Of a stretch of DNA of 64,000 nt, positions 1 to 8,745 are shown one piece after another. The notes beneath the pieces were generated by a model. It was not told the DNA's origin and made no database searches. It was given only the letters and a program-made list of their open reading frames with translations. The stretch comes from JAHRVQ01 sp963976815. GTDB taxonomy: Bacteria > Pseudomonadota > Gammaproteobacteria > Pseudomonadales > Azotimanducaceae. The stretch lies in NCBI GenBank assembly GCA_963976815.1, contig CAXBLU010000006.1, positions 62,001 through 126,000 on the forward strand, written 5' to 3'. How positions within the stretch are numbered: position 1 is the stretch's first letter; each line of letters begins with the position of its first letter. The position numbers and the translations under genes were made by a program.

Positions 1-142
1 GCAACAAAGTTCCGTCCCCCGCGTCAACAAAGGGCAGGTCTGTCTCACCAATATGAATGGCTTCGGTGAGCCCATGGGGCGGCACCATACCGTTTTGTTG
101 CAGAGCAGGCTCAATAGCTTCATTTGGATTGGTTTCAGTCAT
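1..142 (-). CDS. N-terminal fragment of a cupin protein (2,4'-dihydroxyacetophenone dioxygenase-like)
   Basis: A reading frame on the minus strand starts with ATG at 142 and runs off the left edge of the window, so only 47 codons are visible. The segment IHIGETDLPFVDAGDGTLL resembles the N-terminus of cupin proteins annotated as 2,4'-dihydroxyacetophenone dioxygenase family or ChrR-like, where this stretch precedes the metal-binding cupin barrel. The barrel and its histidines lie outside the window, so the enzyme activity cannot be tested. The gene is divergent from the amidohydrolase at 324, with about 180 bp of shared upstream DNA. Confidence 0.5.
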   Translation of the reverse strand, partial: MTETNPNEAIEPALQQNGMVPPHGLTEAIHIGETDLPFVDAGDGTLL

Positions 143-323
143 GGGTTGATCCGGTCGAGGGCTTGCTGCATTTTGAACGGTTTTAAGCGCCATGCAACTT
201 GCGAGATTAAAACCGTTCGCGGTAATGTGCCCTATCGCCTTCTTTTGACGGAAGCTTGACGGGGCATCCGGGCAAAACCATTTCAACTATCTCAACAACG
301 ATTTACTACAGGAAGCTACCAAG

Positions 324-1502
324 ATGACCTACGCACCAGGAGAACGAGCCTTCTACGACGCCGACAGCCATATCATGGAGTTGCCGGACTTTCTGAAGAA
401 ATATGCCGATCCCAGCATCCGCGATGAAATCCCTGAGGTCAGTTATAGCGCTTCTCTGGTGACCGATGAAGAAGTTGCGTTAATCATGCAACAGGGCGGC
501 AAACATTCAGCAGAACATCGGGCTAGCATGGCCGCCCTCGGCGACGACCTAATCGCAAAATCTAAAGAGATTCAGGCGCTTGGCGCCTTTGACCGTTCAG
601 ACCGTACAACCGCCCTCGACCTGTTAGGGTTCAAGAAACAACTTGTGTTTGCCACCCATAGTGTCGCTTTTCCATTCCACCCTAGTTCCAAGAAACCCTG
701 GAACCTACGCTATGGCGCGACCCGGGCCCACAATCGGCATATGGTTGACTTCTGCTCCGATGACAGTCGCTTAATGGGTGTGGGAATTGTGCCACTGGAC
801 AATCCAGAAATGGCAATCAAAGAGGCTGAATGGGCAATCGAGCAGGGCCTGGAGGCTATATGGGTACCGCACCGAGCACCTCTGGACATATCTCCGGGCC
901 ATATAGATCTTGAGCCCTTTTGGCAGCTCCTTGCTGATTCCGGGACGCCATTCCTGCTACACGTCGGCGGCTCCCCACTCCAGGCGTTAAAAGCCTGGAG
1001 CAACAATGGTCGCGCTGCGGTGAAAGATTGGATGGGCGGTGGTGAAAATGTTCGAACCAAAGATGCCACGGTCATGCACCAACCCCCGGAAACTTTTATT
1101 AGCATGTTATTGATGGACGGAGTTTTCCATCGCAATCCAAAACTGCGCGGTGCTGCGGTTGAACTTGGGGCCGGCTGGGTTCCGGAACTACTCAAACGAC
1201 TTGATTGGGTCGCAAAGATTTACGGCCGCGTTGATGAGTCCGTTCGATACGATCGACCACCCTCCCAGCAGCTGAGTGAACAAATGGGCTTTACCCCATT
1301 TCCTCACGAAGATGTTTCCAACCTGATCGAACAATCCAATGAGGATCTCTATCTGTTTTCCAGCGACTATCCCCATGTTGAGGGTGGCCGGGATCCAATT
1401 GGGAAATTCTCAACGAACTTGAGCGATGTTGCCCAGGCAACCCAGGAGAAGTTTTTCAGTGAGAATTTCCTTCGACTATTTCCCGAGTCCCGCACGGCCT
1501 AG
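324..1502 (+). CDS. Amidohydrolase-family metal-dependent hydrolase
   Basis: The 392-residue protein has the look of the amidohydrolase-2 (COG2159) TIM-barrel family. The N-terminal metal motif appears as D12-A-D14-S-H16, a strand-end histidine sits in LLHVGGSP near residue 214, and the C-terminal SSDYPHVEGG carries the conserved metal aspartate near residue 346. Members hydrolyse or decarboxylate small carboxylated or cyclic substrates in the cytoplasm; the substrate here cannot be read. An AGGAAG ribosome binding site lies upstream of the ATG. It is divergent from the cupin fragment, which hints at an aromatic or secondary-metabolite pathway, but this is only inference. Confidence 0.8.
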   Translation: MTYAPGERAFYDADSHIMELPDFLKKYADPSIRDEIPEVSYSASLVTDEEVALIMQQGGKHSAEHRASMAALGDDLIAKSKEIQALGAFDRSDRTTALDLLGFKKQLVFATHSVAFPFHPSSKKPWNLRYGATRAHNRHMVDFCSDDSRLMGVGIVPLDNPEMAIKEAEWAIEQGLEAIWVPHRAPLDISPGHIDLEPFWQLLADSGTPFLLHVGGSPLQALKAWSNNGRAAVKDWMGGGENVRTKDATVMHQPPETFISMLLMDGVFHRNPKLRGAAVELGAGWVPELLKRLDWVAKIYGRVDESVRYDRPPSQQLSEQMGFTPFPHEDVSNLIEQSNEDLYLFSSDYPHVEGGRDPIGKFSTNLSDVAQATQEKFFSENFLRLFPESRTA

Positions 1503-1512
1503 GGATACGGAT

Positions 1513-1537
1513 AGCTGGGGATAATAGTTCCCCAGCT
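1513..1537 (+). terminator. Hairpin downstream of the amidohydrolase gene
   Basis: AGCTGGGGA at 1513-1521 pairs perfectly with TCCCCAGCT at 1529-1537 around a 7-base loop, 11 bases after the amidohydrolase stop. There is no U-run, so it may act as a 3'-end stabiliser or in bidirectional termination with the convergent gene rather than as a classical intrinsic terminator. Confidence 0.5.
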
Positions 1538-1545
1538 AGCACCCT

Positions 1546-1654
1546 GAACTAATATCCTGAACTAATATCCAGGGCTAACACTCAGAGCTAACATTCAGAA
1601 CTAACATTCAGAGCTAACATTCAGAACTAACATTCAAAGCTAACATTCAGAGCT
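1546..1654. repeat. 13-bp degenerate tandem repeat, eight copies plus a partial one
   Basis: Eight contiguous 13-base units follow the pattern GARCTAACATTCA, starting at 1546, 1559, 1572, 1585, 1598, 1611, 1624 and 1637, with a partial copy at 1650. The inner units differ at one or two positions and the outer ones are more diverged (GAACTAATATCCT). The array fills the gap between two convergent genes, and its last copy supplies the stop codon of the methyltransferase gene at 1653-1655. There are no spacers, so it is not CRISPR-like. Confidence 0.9.
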
Positions 1655-2567
1655 ATGCAGGACCACGAAAGTGGAAGATCTTCAGCGCTCGTTCCGGATA
1701 GCGATCGACAAATTCCGGACTCGCCGGCATCTCGCCAATCAAGCGCAGTTTGCTTTGGTAGCGCTGCATCAGGTTGGGTAGAAAATCCATACCGAGATAG
1801 GGGCTGTTTACAGTCGCAATGACATCCGCGTTGGGTTTGAGAAATTTATCCAGTTTTTTGAGGATCAGAGCATAATCTTTTTCCGCGTCAAAACTGCCCC
1901 GCTGCCTCGTCGGCGGATCAATAATCACCGTGTCGTAGGGTCCAAATTGTTGCACTTTGCCCCATGACTTGAACAGGTTGTGGGGCATAGATTTTACACT
2001 TCTTAAGTCCTGGCCGTTCAACTCATGATTTCGCTTGCCCCAGTTGATCGAGGGCTTACTCATATCCACGCTGACAACCTGCCTCGCGTGCCCGGCAAGG
2101 GATGCCACTGAAAGAGAGCAGGTGTAGGCAAACAAGTTGAGGACATTTTTGCCCTTTGAATAGTCCATCAACCAGCGGCGCAGGGGACGCATATCGAGAA
2201 AGAACCCAGCATTTTGATTAACCCCCGGCTGCACCTCATATTTCACACCATGTTCACTGACAATCACCGGTGAAGACGGTTGACCAAACAGGCAATCAGC
2301 AGTTGCTCCCTGGCTGGATCTTGATTGATGAATCACCGTTTGAATTTGACCTTGCACATCGCCCTTAAGTATCTCTTCAGCCAGAGCTTCGACCTGTTCA
2401 ATCTCACTGTATCCAGAAACCAACAATACCGGCGGGTACCAATCGATATTAATGTGCTCTAATCCAGGGTACATATGACCTCGGCCATGGAAGACTCGCC
2501 GGGGCTCAAGATTCACCTCAGCAAAAAATTTGGTGGTTTGGTCTAGTATCGGTTGGTATAACTGCAT
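1653..2567 (-). CDS. Class I SAM-dependent methyltransferase, RlmI/RlmK-like
   Basis: The 304-residue protein has the Rossmann-type methyltransferase core of the COG1092 rRNA methyltransferase group: NAGFFLDMR at 119-127 (NxGxFLDxR), the SAM loop NLFAYTC at 144-150, the acidic SVDMS at 166-170 and the catalytic DPPT at 217-220. Related enzymes methylate 23S rRNA. It lacks an obvious N-terminal PUA domain, so it is not a straightforward RlmI, and the target base is unknown. The gene is single, convergent with the amidohydrolase, and its stop codon lies within the 13-bp repeat array. Confidence 0.75.
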   Translation of the reverse strand: MQLYQPILDQTTKFFAEVNLEPRRVFHGRGHMYPGLEHINIDWYPPVLLVSGYSEIEQVEALAEEILKGDVQGQIQTVIHQSRSSQGATADCLFGQPSSPVIVSEHGVKYEVQPGVNQNAGFFLDMRPLRRWLMDYSKGKNVLNLFAYTCSLSVASLAGHARQVVSVDMSKPSINWGKRNHELNGQDLRSVKSMPHNLFKSWGKVQQFGPYDTVIIDPPTRQRGSFDAEKDYALILKKLDKFLKPNADVIATVNSPYLGMDFLPNLMQRYQSKLRLIGEMPASPEFVDRYPERALKIFHFRGPA

Positions 2568-2660
2568 AGTCGGGCCAATGAGTCAGGCCCGGGTTGGGCC
2601 TAATCGTCTGAAAGACAGTGAAAGACAGGAAGTGCCTATTCTAACAACTGAGAGCCACCA

Positions 2661-3881
2661 TTGACGCTAAACCGACGTAGTTTTCTTAAGTTTTCAATTT
2701 TGCTGCCAGGCGTACCGTCTCTGGTTCGCGCGCAAAAGCCCCAATTGCTCTCCGGCAAGTTACTTGGGCTCACAACACTCAACAAACAGTCCGCAGAACG
2801 AACTTTGTTATTCTCCCTGGATCTACACAGCGGACAAGTGGATTTTCAATCCCTCGACAATTATCGCTTTGGCCACAGCCTTGAAGCCTTAAGCGACAAA
2901 CGCTGGCTTGCCATCCCCTACGGTGATGACAATCAAGCCTGCCTCGTCCTAGATCATAAAGGTCAGGTCACCCGAGAACTTCACGCACCCGACGGTATGG
3001 GCTTTGGGGGTCACGGAGTTGTGCTAGACGACGGCAATCAGGTTTTTCTCCACTACAATGCGACAGAGCGGCAAAGATCCGGCGGTGGCCAGGCAGTGAT
3101 TGTCGATAGCAGGAGCGGGAAGATTCTCCATAGGGCAGCAACTCCTGTGATTCATGGCCACGACATTATTCGAAGTCGAAGTGGTCAGATTATTCTCGCT
3201 GATGACGGCGTCCTGGAATCGGACAACCCTGCAGACCCACTATTGTTAACGCCAATCAAACCAGCCCTTTACTACTACTCTCCGATGTTAGCTTTAGAGA
3301 AGTCAGTCGCTCTACCCACTAACGGCTGTGTTGTCCATATTGCTGAGGATTCAGAGTCTCGGATTACCGGCGCCGTTGAGCAGTATGTACGTCGCACAGA
3401 AGGTGGCCGCGCCTTTTTACACTCGTTACTCGGAACCGATACGGAATCCTATATATCGAAATTTGACGTCAACGACTTCCCAGACGATTTACCACTACCC
3501 GGATCAATACTAACGGTTTCGAGCGAGGGTACGGTCGATGAGACATTCCAAATACGCCACCAGGATCCCTTCGACATGATTTATAATGCAGCCAGTGGCA
3601 CAAACTGCTGCGTTTTTACGGAAGCCAATTTGGTTGCCTGGAAAAACGTTGGAAGCTCCAATTGGCAATATAAGAAGGTGAGTGATGCTGGCTTAACATC
3701 GCCCTTTGGACTTGCCAACATCGGCACTACACCGCTTATAGCAGTCAACGATTTTGATCGAGGCGTGTTGATTCTAGATACGACGGATATGAGCGAGGTG
3801 GCGTTTTTCGACGTGCCTACCCAGGGCGTAAAACATCTCTCCTTTGCCCAGGTCAGATTTGCGCTAGTCAGGCGGAATTAG
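2661..3881 (+). CDS. Tat-exported DUF1513-type beta-propeller protein
   Basis: The reading frame starts at TTG 2661; no better start is visible. The N-terminus carries a twin-arginine signal with RRSFLK at residues 5-10, a short hydrophobic stretch and an alanine-containing cleavage region near residue 25. The mature part contains repeated short beta motifs and histidine-glycine segments (FGHSLE, GFGGHGVV, IHGHDI) typical of DUF1513 propellers. In many proteobacteria such proteins accompany imelysin and di-haem peroxidase iron-uptake genes, but no such partners are present here. The function is unknown, probably periplasmic. The stop overlaps the stop of the convergent glucosaminidase gene by four bases (TTAG). 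Confidence 0.6.
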   Translation: MTLNRRSFLKFSILLPGVPSLVRAQKPQLLSGKLLGLTTLNKQSAERTLLFSLDLHSGQVDFQSLDNYRFGHSLEALSDKRWLAIPYGDDNQACLVLDHKGQVTRELHAPDGMGFGGHGVVLDDGNQVFLHYNATERQRSGGGQAVIVDSRSGKILHRAATPVIHGHDIIRSRSGQIILADDGVLESDNPADPLLLTPIKPALYYYSPMLALEKSVALPTNGCVVHIAEDSESRITGAVEQYVRRTEGGRAFLHSLLGTDTESYISKFDVNDFPDDLPLPGSILTVSSEGTVDETFQIRHQDPFDMIYNAASGTNCCVFTEANLVAWKNVGSSNWQYKKVSDAGLTSPFGLANIGTTPLIAVNDFDRGVLILDTTDMSEVAFFDVPTQGVKHLSFAQVRFALVRRN

Positions 3882-4711
3882 ATTCGGTAGGGCTGATTAA
3901 ATCGGTACAGCTTGTTGTATCGAATCATGGCCTGGATTTCCCGAACGTAGGATAGCCCTCTCTCGGAATACCTGAGCAAGCCGTCAGCCAGTTCGTCGCC
4001 GAAAATCGGCTGATTAGCAAAACGTTTGGAGGATCTCATTGCCCGAAACCCGTCATACGCAATATGAGTATTCAGGGTCCTGACGTAGTAGCGAACTGAT
4101 TGTTCCGCGGTCGAAAAGGTTGCGACCTCATGGGTGAGTCCCACGGTTCTCTTTAACGGTGTAACACCACAGCCCTGATAAAAACACCAGATACCAAAAT
4201 AGTTGTTCGCCGTTGTCGCAAAGCGAGAAGTTCCCCAGCCGGACTCTTTTGCAGCCTGGGCGACAACTAGTGCTGCAGGTACGGTGTCCACTCGCTTTAG
4301 CAATATCCCAACTCGCTGAGCGTCACGGGAATCTGCGTGCCTGACCCTGTAACGTTTTTCCATTCTGGACAACTCAACTCGCTGATCGTCACTGAGTTCA
4401 CGTCCATGCAGTAATTGCATGCCGAGCCCTCCCAGCCACCTTCGCTCCTTCGCGACTTCAAGATTGGCATCATGAATCATCGGTAGCAGAAACTGGTAAA
4501 ACGCTGCCTTACGGTCAGGGGCGTGGCGAATCTTAGCAAAAGCGGGGGCACTGAGATCTTCAACCTCACCGAGCATAACGGCTGTGGCGTGAAAGGCGTC
4601 GGGCATTTCAGGCAACATATTCTGAGGCAACGGCGCCGCAGCATCGTCCAGGGGATAGAAGCCAAGTAAAGCAAACGTCACGATCAAAACAGTTTTGGAT
4701 AAGTGGAGCAT
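3878..4711 (-). CDS. Bax-like periplasmic glucosaminidase
   Basis: The 277-residue protein begins with a signal peptide (hydrophobic residues 8-19, cleavage near 26). The C-terminal half is a glucosaminidase domain: AKESGWGTSRF with the presumed catalytic glutamate at E156, then NNYFGIWC and a long tail resembling Escherichia coli Bax. Such enzymes cleave the GlcNAc-MurNAc bond in peptidoglycan and act in the periplasm. The gene is monocistronic, convergent with the DUF1513 gene, with about 220 bp of AT-rich DNA upstream. Confidence 0.8.
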   Translation of the reverse strand: MLHLSKTVLIVTFALLGFYPLDDAAAPLPQNMLPEMPDAFHATAVMLGEVEDLSAPAFAKIRHAPDRKAAFYQFLLPMIHDANLEVAKERRWLGGLGMQLLHGRELSDDQRVELSRMEKRYRVRHADSRDAQRVGILLKRVDTVPAALVVAQAAKESGWGTSRFATTANNYFGIWCFYQGCGVTPLKRTVGLTHEVATFSTAEQSVRYYVRTLNTHIAYDGFRAMRSSKRFANQPIFGDELADGLLRYSERGLSYVREIQAMIRYNKLYRFNQPYRI

Positions 4712-4935
4712 AGGAGGTCTGGTGCGAGTTTGGCGGCATTCTAAAGAGAAAATGGAGGAACCTCCAGATTTAATCAGCGCTGCTTATACCGTGTGATTAT
4801 TGATAAATATCAATTATATAGCGCCTGGTTTAGCCATTCCAAAAGTTGAATAGTGAAGAAATCTACAGATTCCTTGCGGGGCTTGGGCTGTAGGAGATTA
4901 ACACCGCAGCCCCAAAGACTTTTGCTCAGCCCGGA

Positions 4936-5649
4936 TTAACCCATAACCAACTCCAGGGGTAAGCTGCTGTAACGTGTCGGCGCTTCAACCCCTAATTTAG
5001 CTCTCACCTCCTCAAGGGGTAGCGCCAGTAATTGCTCCCACCTTTGAGCAGGCAACCAGCTTGTTCTACGGCCCATTTGATAGGCTTGCCACATACTACT
5101 GAAAAACTGACTGCCGAAGACCTTACGTAACTTGAGCGCACCCATGGCCCCGATAAAACCAATACCTCGGTTTTTAGTCTGGGCGTAAGTGAACGCTAAC
5201 AAACACGCTTCTCCCGCCACATCGCGCCCGAACCCCGTGGTAACGTGCCAAAGATCATGCTGGTCCCGTAACCTGAGGGCGTAGGTTTCCATATCTGGAT
5301 TTTCCAATCGCTGGAGGTCTTCACCTTCACTGGCATCTTTGAGGCCCTCGGCCGTGATATTCCCAGCCTCCATAAAGGCCAGATAGCGCTGTCCAAGACT
5401 GCCCTCCGGCAACCCTCTAAGGCCGTCACGATCTCCGAGCACTTCAAGCAAACTCGTTTCACTGTCAAGAATTTCCCGGGCCTGTGGTGTTGTGATAAAT
5501 CGCCGGTAGCCCTTTCCTATCGCATCCCCAGATAGTGCGCGAAGGATGACAAACACTTCTTCGGTGGCCTCTGGATTCTTCAAAAGTTTTGCCATTGCGC
5601 GGATCGCAACAATGGGTTGCATCTTTCTAGGTCGGCTTGCCTGGATCAT
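4936..5649 (-). CDS. Coq4-family protein (ubiquinone biosynthesis type)
   Basis: The 237-residue protein carries the Coq4 signature HDxxH-x11-E as H131-D132-L-W-H135 and E147, which binds a divalent metal in characterised members. Coq4 supports ubiquinone biosynthesis in eukaryotes, where it has been linked to the C1 decarboxylation/hydroxylation step; bacterial paralogues are often outside the ubi operons and their role is less clear. The gene is divergent from a TetR regulator, and two palindromes fill the 83-bp intergenic region, so it is very likely the regulator's target. It is not in a ubi gene cluster here. Confidence 0.75.
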   Translation of the reverse strand: MIQASRPRKMQPIVAIRAMAKLLKNPEATEEVFVILRALSGDAIGKGYRRFITTPQAREILDSETSLLEVLGDRDGLRGLPEGSLGQRYLAFMEAGNITAEGLKDASEGEDLQRLENPDMETYALRLRDQHDLWHVTTGFGRDVAGEACLLAFTYAQTKNRGIGFIGAMGALKLRKVFGSQFFSSMWQAYQMGRRTSWLPAQRWEQLLALPLEEVRAKLGVEAPTRYSSLPLELVMG

Positions 5650-5662
5650 ATCGAATCAACGG

Positions 5663-5684
5663 TTATTAACAAGAATGTTAATAA
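5663..5684. promoter_or_regulatory. Perfect 9-4-9 palindrome, probable TetR operator
   Basis: TTATTAACA at 5663-5671 and TGTTAATAA at 5676-5684 are exact inverted copies separated by AGAA. It lies 13 bp upstream of the Coq4-like start and between two divergent genes, the normal place for a TetR-family operator. Confidence 0.65.
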
Positions 5685-5690
5685 TAGTCC

Positions 5691-5710
5691 TGTTAACATC
5701 TTTGTCAACA
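5691..5710. promoter_or_regulatory. Second operator-like inverted repeat
   Basis: TGTTAAC at 5691-5697 and GTCAACA at 5704-5710 form an inverted repeat with one mismatch. Its half-site TGTTAAC resembles the arms of the neighbouring 5663-5684 palindrome, suggesting two binding sites for the same regulator, here just upstream of the tetR start. Confidence 0.5.
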
Positions 5711-5732
5711 GTAAAGAAGATAAGGAAATAGT

Positions 5733-6326
5733 TTGCCGCCAAAAACTCGCCAGAGAAGAACGCCCGATGAAGCCCGTGAACTGATCCTTGTTGCCGCCCA
5801 GGTCCGGCTCTCCGCCTATGGGGTGCGAGGCCTGACAATTAAGGATGTTGCTGCTGATTCAGATATTAATCATGGCACCCTTCTGCATCACTTTGGCAGT
5901 GCTGAAGGTATGCGAAATGCTCTGTTGGCTCGAATGACCAATAGCTTAACTGAGGATATGAGCCGTATCCTTAAAGAGAACCCGGGTCCCGAATCGAGTA
6001 TCGAAGCGTTATTCGACCTGATGAGCAGCACCGGCCACATTAAGCTTCTCGCCTGGCGTGCGATGGAGGAAGGCAGAAACAATCAGTTTGATATGCCGGA
6101 CGCGAGCATCGAGTCCGTTGCTAATATCATCGAGCGCATTACCTCTGGCTTAAGTGATCACGATCAACTCAGAGCAAGAAACATGGTTTTTCTCGCCGTA
6201 TCTGCGGCGGTGGGCTGGGGGATTTGTGGAACGGGGTTTCAGCAAATGTTTGGTCTGTCACCGGCCCAGCAGGAAGAGTTTCCCCGCTGGGTGGGACAGC
6301 AAATGGCAAAGCTTGCTACTCAGTAA
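5733..6326 (+). CDS. TetR/AcrR-family transcriptional regulator
   Basis: The 197-residue protein has the N-terminal helix-turn-helix of the TetR family (LSAYGVRGLTIKDVAADS followed by INHGTLLHHFGSAEG, roughly residues 26-62) and a variable helical ligand domain. It starts with TTG at 5733 behind AAGGA. TetR proteins repress neighbours until a small ligand binds; the divergent Coq4-like gene and the two palindromes between them suggest repression of both genes. The ligand is unknown. Confidence 0.85.
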   Translation: MPPKTRQRRTPDEARELILVAAQVRLSAYGVRGLTIKDVAADSDINHGTLLHHFGSAEGMRNALLARMTNSLTEDMSRILKENPGPESSIEALFDLMSSTGHIKLLAWRAMEEGRNNQFDMPDASIESVANIIERITSGLSDHDQLRARNMVFLAVSAAVGWGICGTGFQQMFGLSPAQQEEFPRWVGQQMAKLATQ

Positions 6327-6330
6327 AACG

Positions 6331-6386
6331 GACACTGCTCGACTGACACTGCACGACTAACAATGCCCGACTAACGCTGCACGACT
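6331..6386. repeat. 14-bp degenerate tandem repeat, four copies
   Basis: Four contiguous 14-base units, GACACTGCTCGACT, GACACTGCACGACT, AACAATGCCCGACT and AACGCTGCACGACT, start five bases after the tetR stop and end 27 bp before the convergent oxidoreductase gene. This is the same type of gene-end array as at 1546-1654 but unrelated in sequence. Confidence 0.85.
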
Positions 6387-6413
6387 GAGTATAAGTAGCG
6401 CTGTTTAGCATTA

Positions 6414-7535
6414 CTACTGATTAGGATTGATCAAATACTTTTCACCAGTCGCCTGTTTTGCATATGCTTTTATGGACTCTGGTTCTAGCACTTCCGCCAA
6501 AGAAACAGTTTTGGTATAGGTGCTTTCAAAAGTCGTATTGATTTCATCAGCTACACGCTGGCGCAGTTCGCCAAATTTCTCCATACCTATGCGGCCAATA
6601 AAGGGTGTTAACAACCATCCACCGATGCCCCACATCATGCCAAACGCTCTGTTCAGAGTTGTGGGTGAACGATCAAGGCCACCATAAATGTAGACCTGTT
6701 TATGAACAGTTGATCCGTAACGACTGTATTCTTTAGCCGTTTTATTTGCAGCAATTTCCATCGCAGTCAAAATCTGGCCCGCAAGCTTGCCGCCGCCGGT
6801 TGCATCAAAGCCAAGGGTCGCACCAGTCGCAACTAATGCCTCAACCAGATCATCCATAAATGAATCGCTGGATGAATTACAGACATGTTCAGCGCCCAGG
6901 GACTTAAGCAGATCAACCTGCTCTTGTTTTCTGACGATATTAACAAGGGGCACCTTGTCATCTCGACAAATCTTAACCAGCATTTGTCCAAGGTTAGATG
7001 CCGCAGCAGTGTGAACCAGAGCCGTATGATTCTCGAGCTTCATGGTTTCAACCATACTCAATGCGGTTAATGGATTCACAAAACAGGACGCAGCAGCTGC
7101 AGCGGTTGTTCCTTCATGCATCACCAAACAACTGGACGCTGGCACAACTCGATACTGGGAATACATCGCGCCACCGGCAACACCAACCATTTTGCCAACC
7201 AGGGCTTCAGCACCAGCACCGGCGGCCACAACTTCTCCAGCTCCTTCATTTCCCGCAGGTAATGACTGATCTAGCCGCGCGGCCATCGCCTTCATCATTG
7301 CCTCGGGCACATCCATGGTCACAACCGCGTCTTCACCGGTGCCAGACACGACCATCGTGCTGACATCCGCAGGACCGATCCACAGACCCAGATCCGAAGG
7401 ATTGATCGGCGATGCATCCACCTTAATCAACACTTCATTGTCTCCCGGGACAGGCATCGGCATCGTGGCAATTGAAAGCTTTAGCTTTCCCGCGCTAGTA
7501 ATCTCAGTTCGTAATTCTTTTGATGTGTCTGTCAT
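6414..7535 (-). CDS. Quinone oxidoreductase-like MDR-family dehydrogenase
   Basis: The 373-residue protein is a medium-chain dehydrogenase/reductase: an N-terminal GroES-like domain (GDNEVLIKVDASPINPSDL, about residues 31-49), a PAGNEGAGEVVAAG segment, and a Rossmann NAD(P)H domain (VHTAAASNLGQMLVKIC). It lacks the structural-zinc cysteine cluster, as in quinone or enoyl reductases. It probably reduces a quinone or alpha,beta-unsaturated carbonyl in the cytoplasm; the substrate is unknown. An AGGAG site lies 5 bp before the ATG, and the FKBP gene ends 8 bp upstream, so the two form an operon. Confidence 0.75.
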   Translation of the reverse strand: MTDTSKELRTEITSAGKLKLSIATMPMPVPGDNEVLIKVDASPINPSDLGLWIGPADVSTMVVSGTGEDAVVTMDVPEAMMKAMAARLDQSLPAGNEGAGEVVAAGAGAEALVGKMVGVAGGAMYSQYRVVPASSCLVMHEGTTAAAAASCFVNPLTALSMVETMKLENHTALVHTAAASNLGQMLVKICRDDKVPLVNIVRKQEQVDLLKSLGAEHVCNSSSDSFMDDLVEALVATGATLGFDATGGGKLAGQILTAMEIAANKTAKEYSRYGSTVHKQVYIYGGLDRSPTTLNRAFGMMWGIGGWLLTPFIGRIGMEKFGELRQRVADEINTTFESTYTKTVSLAEVLEPESIKAYAKQATGEKYLINPNQ

Positions 7536-7543
7536 AAATACTC

Positions 7544-8026
7544 CTACTTAACTTCTATAAGTTCGATATCAAATATCAACGCGCTATCTGCTGGTATAGG
7601 CCCAACACCGCGTTCTCCATATCCAAGTTCTGGTGGAATAAATAGCGTCCACTTGTCGCCTTCTTTCATCATGAGCAATGCTTCAGTCCAACCCTTTATC
7701 ACACCACCCACTGGAATTGTTAGAGGCGCACCTCTCGAGTAAGAGTTATCGAATTCGGTTCCGTCTAAAAGGCGGCCGGCATAATGTGCGGCAACGGTGT
7801 CCGACATCGTTGGAGTAGAACCGTTGCCAGTCTCAATAATTTTGTACTGCAATCCAGATTCCGTCTGAATAACATCAGGCTCACTGGCATTAGATTGCAT
7901 AAAAGCTTCAGCTGCGGCTTTATTACTCATCGGAGTATCCTTTTTTAATTCGATTTTTTTCATCGGTGCGTTTTCACCACTGCACCCAACTATAATTGTT
8001 AGCAAAGCTATTAGAACGAGTCGCAT
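7544..8026 (-). CDS. FKBP-type peptidyl-prolyl isomerase lipoprotein
   Basis: The 160-residue protein starts with a lipoprotein signal peptide (lipobox IVGC, cysteine at 15), a linker, and a C-terminal FKBP domain: VAAHYAGRLLDGTEFDNS, PVGGVIKGWTEALLMM and GYGERGVGPIPADSALIFDIEL. These residues form the FKBP active pocket. It is expected to fold proteins in the periplasm while lipid-anchored. The gene precedes the MDR dehydrogenase by 8 bp. Confidence 0.88.
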   Translation of the reverse strand: MRLVLIALLTIIVGCSGENAPMKKIELKKDTPMSNKAAAEAFMQSNASEPDVIQTESGLQYKIIETGNGSTPTMSDTVAAHYAGRLLDGTEFDNSYSRGAPLTIPVGGVIKGWTEALLMMKEGDKWTLFIPPELGYGERGVGPIPADSALIFDIELIEVK

Positions 8027-8133
8027 TCTTCTCTCCTGGCGATTATTACCTCGTGCATTTCCCTACCAGTGCTTAAACAGTAGTGCTACAGGGGCGGCAG
8101 AATACCGCATGTTATTTGAAACTGATAGGAGGA

Positions 8134-8745
8134 TCAGCGGCGTAAATCGCTACAGATTTGTATCAGTTCTTGGGCCAATGTGACTTGATTGCAATATTCG
8201 ACTAGCGCCTCCATTCGTATGTCCAGACGTCGCGCACTTTCCTCAATAAGCATCACTCGCCCATGCTCACAGAAACCTGGCGCGCCTGCGCCTAACGTCT
8301 CACAATAACTGGATAGCGATTGACCTTGCTGGATGCGCGGATATTTTTCTGCAAGATTATTTGCGGAGTTCTCCTGCTGCTTCGGTGGAGCCGGGCTCAC
8401 ATTCGGTTCTAGTATTTCGGCCCGGGAAGCTTGCTCAAGTTCTCCCGGTGATATTGGCAATTTGGCCAACCAGGCACCACTAACTAATTCTTTTGCTTTA
8501 ATGCGCTGTAGCCCTGCGGCAGGGACAATAAGTCTATACAGTCCAGTGCTACTGCGTCGCACCTCAACCGTTACGGCCTCCTTTGCGTTTGTTGCGCCCG
8601 TTCCATGGAGATTCGTTTCTAATCTCTGCTGTTCTCGAATTGCGTTTTGCTCCTGGGAAAAGCTACCGAGGACCCAATAGATTCTTTGCTCTGCTGCGGC
8701 GGCAGAGCAACATAAAACTGCGACCAAAAGCATTAACTTCGGCAT
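8134..8745 (-). CDS. Secreted SPOR-like protein of unknown role
   Basis: The 203-residue protein begins at ATG 8745 (MPKLMLLVAVLCCSAAAAEQ, a signal peptide); longer frames upstream would run into the GGDEF gene. Residues 20-90 (IYWVLGSFSQEQNAIREQQRL...) look like a SPOR domain, which binds denuded peptidoglycan, though the match is loose. The C-terminal part has four cysteines and no recognised domain. Its start codon overlaps the stop of the GGDEF gene (TAATG arrangement), so the two are translationally coupled. Confidence 0.55.
   Translation of the reverse strand: MPKLMLLVAVLCCSAAAAEQRIYWVLGSFSQEQNAIREQQRLETNLHGTGATNAKEAVTVEVRRSSTGLYRLIVPAAGLQRIKAKELVSGAWLAKLPISPGELEQASRAEILEPNVSPAPPKQQENSANNLAEKYPRIQQGQSLSSYCETLGAGAPGFCEHGRVMLIEESARRLDIRMEALVEYCNQVTLAQELIQICSDLRR

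Noticed and set aside
53..259. 68-codon plus-strand reading frame at the left edge
   Set aside because: It is antisense to a better minus-strand frame with cupin-family similarity and has no recognisable domain.
1546..1654. Possible CRISPR array
   Set aside because: Units are directly adjacent without spacers, only 13 bp long, and no cas gene is present.
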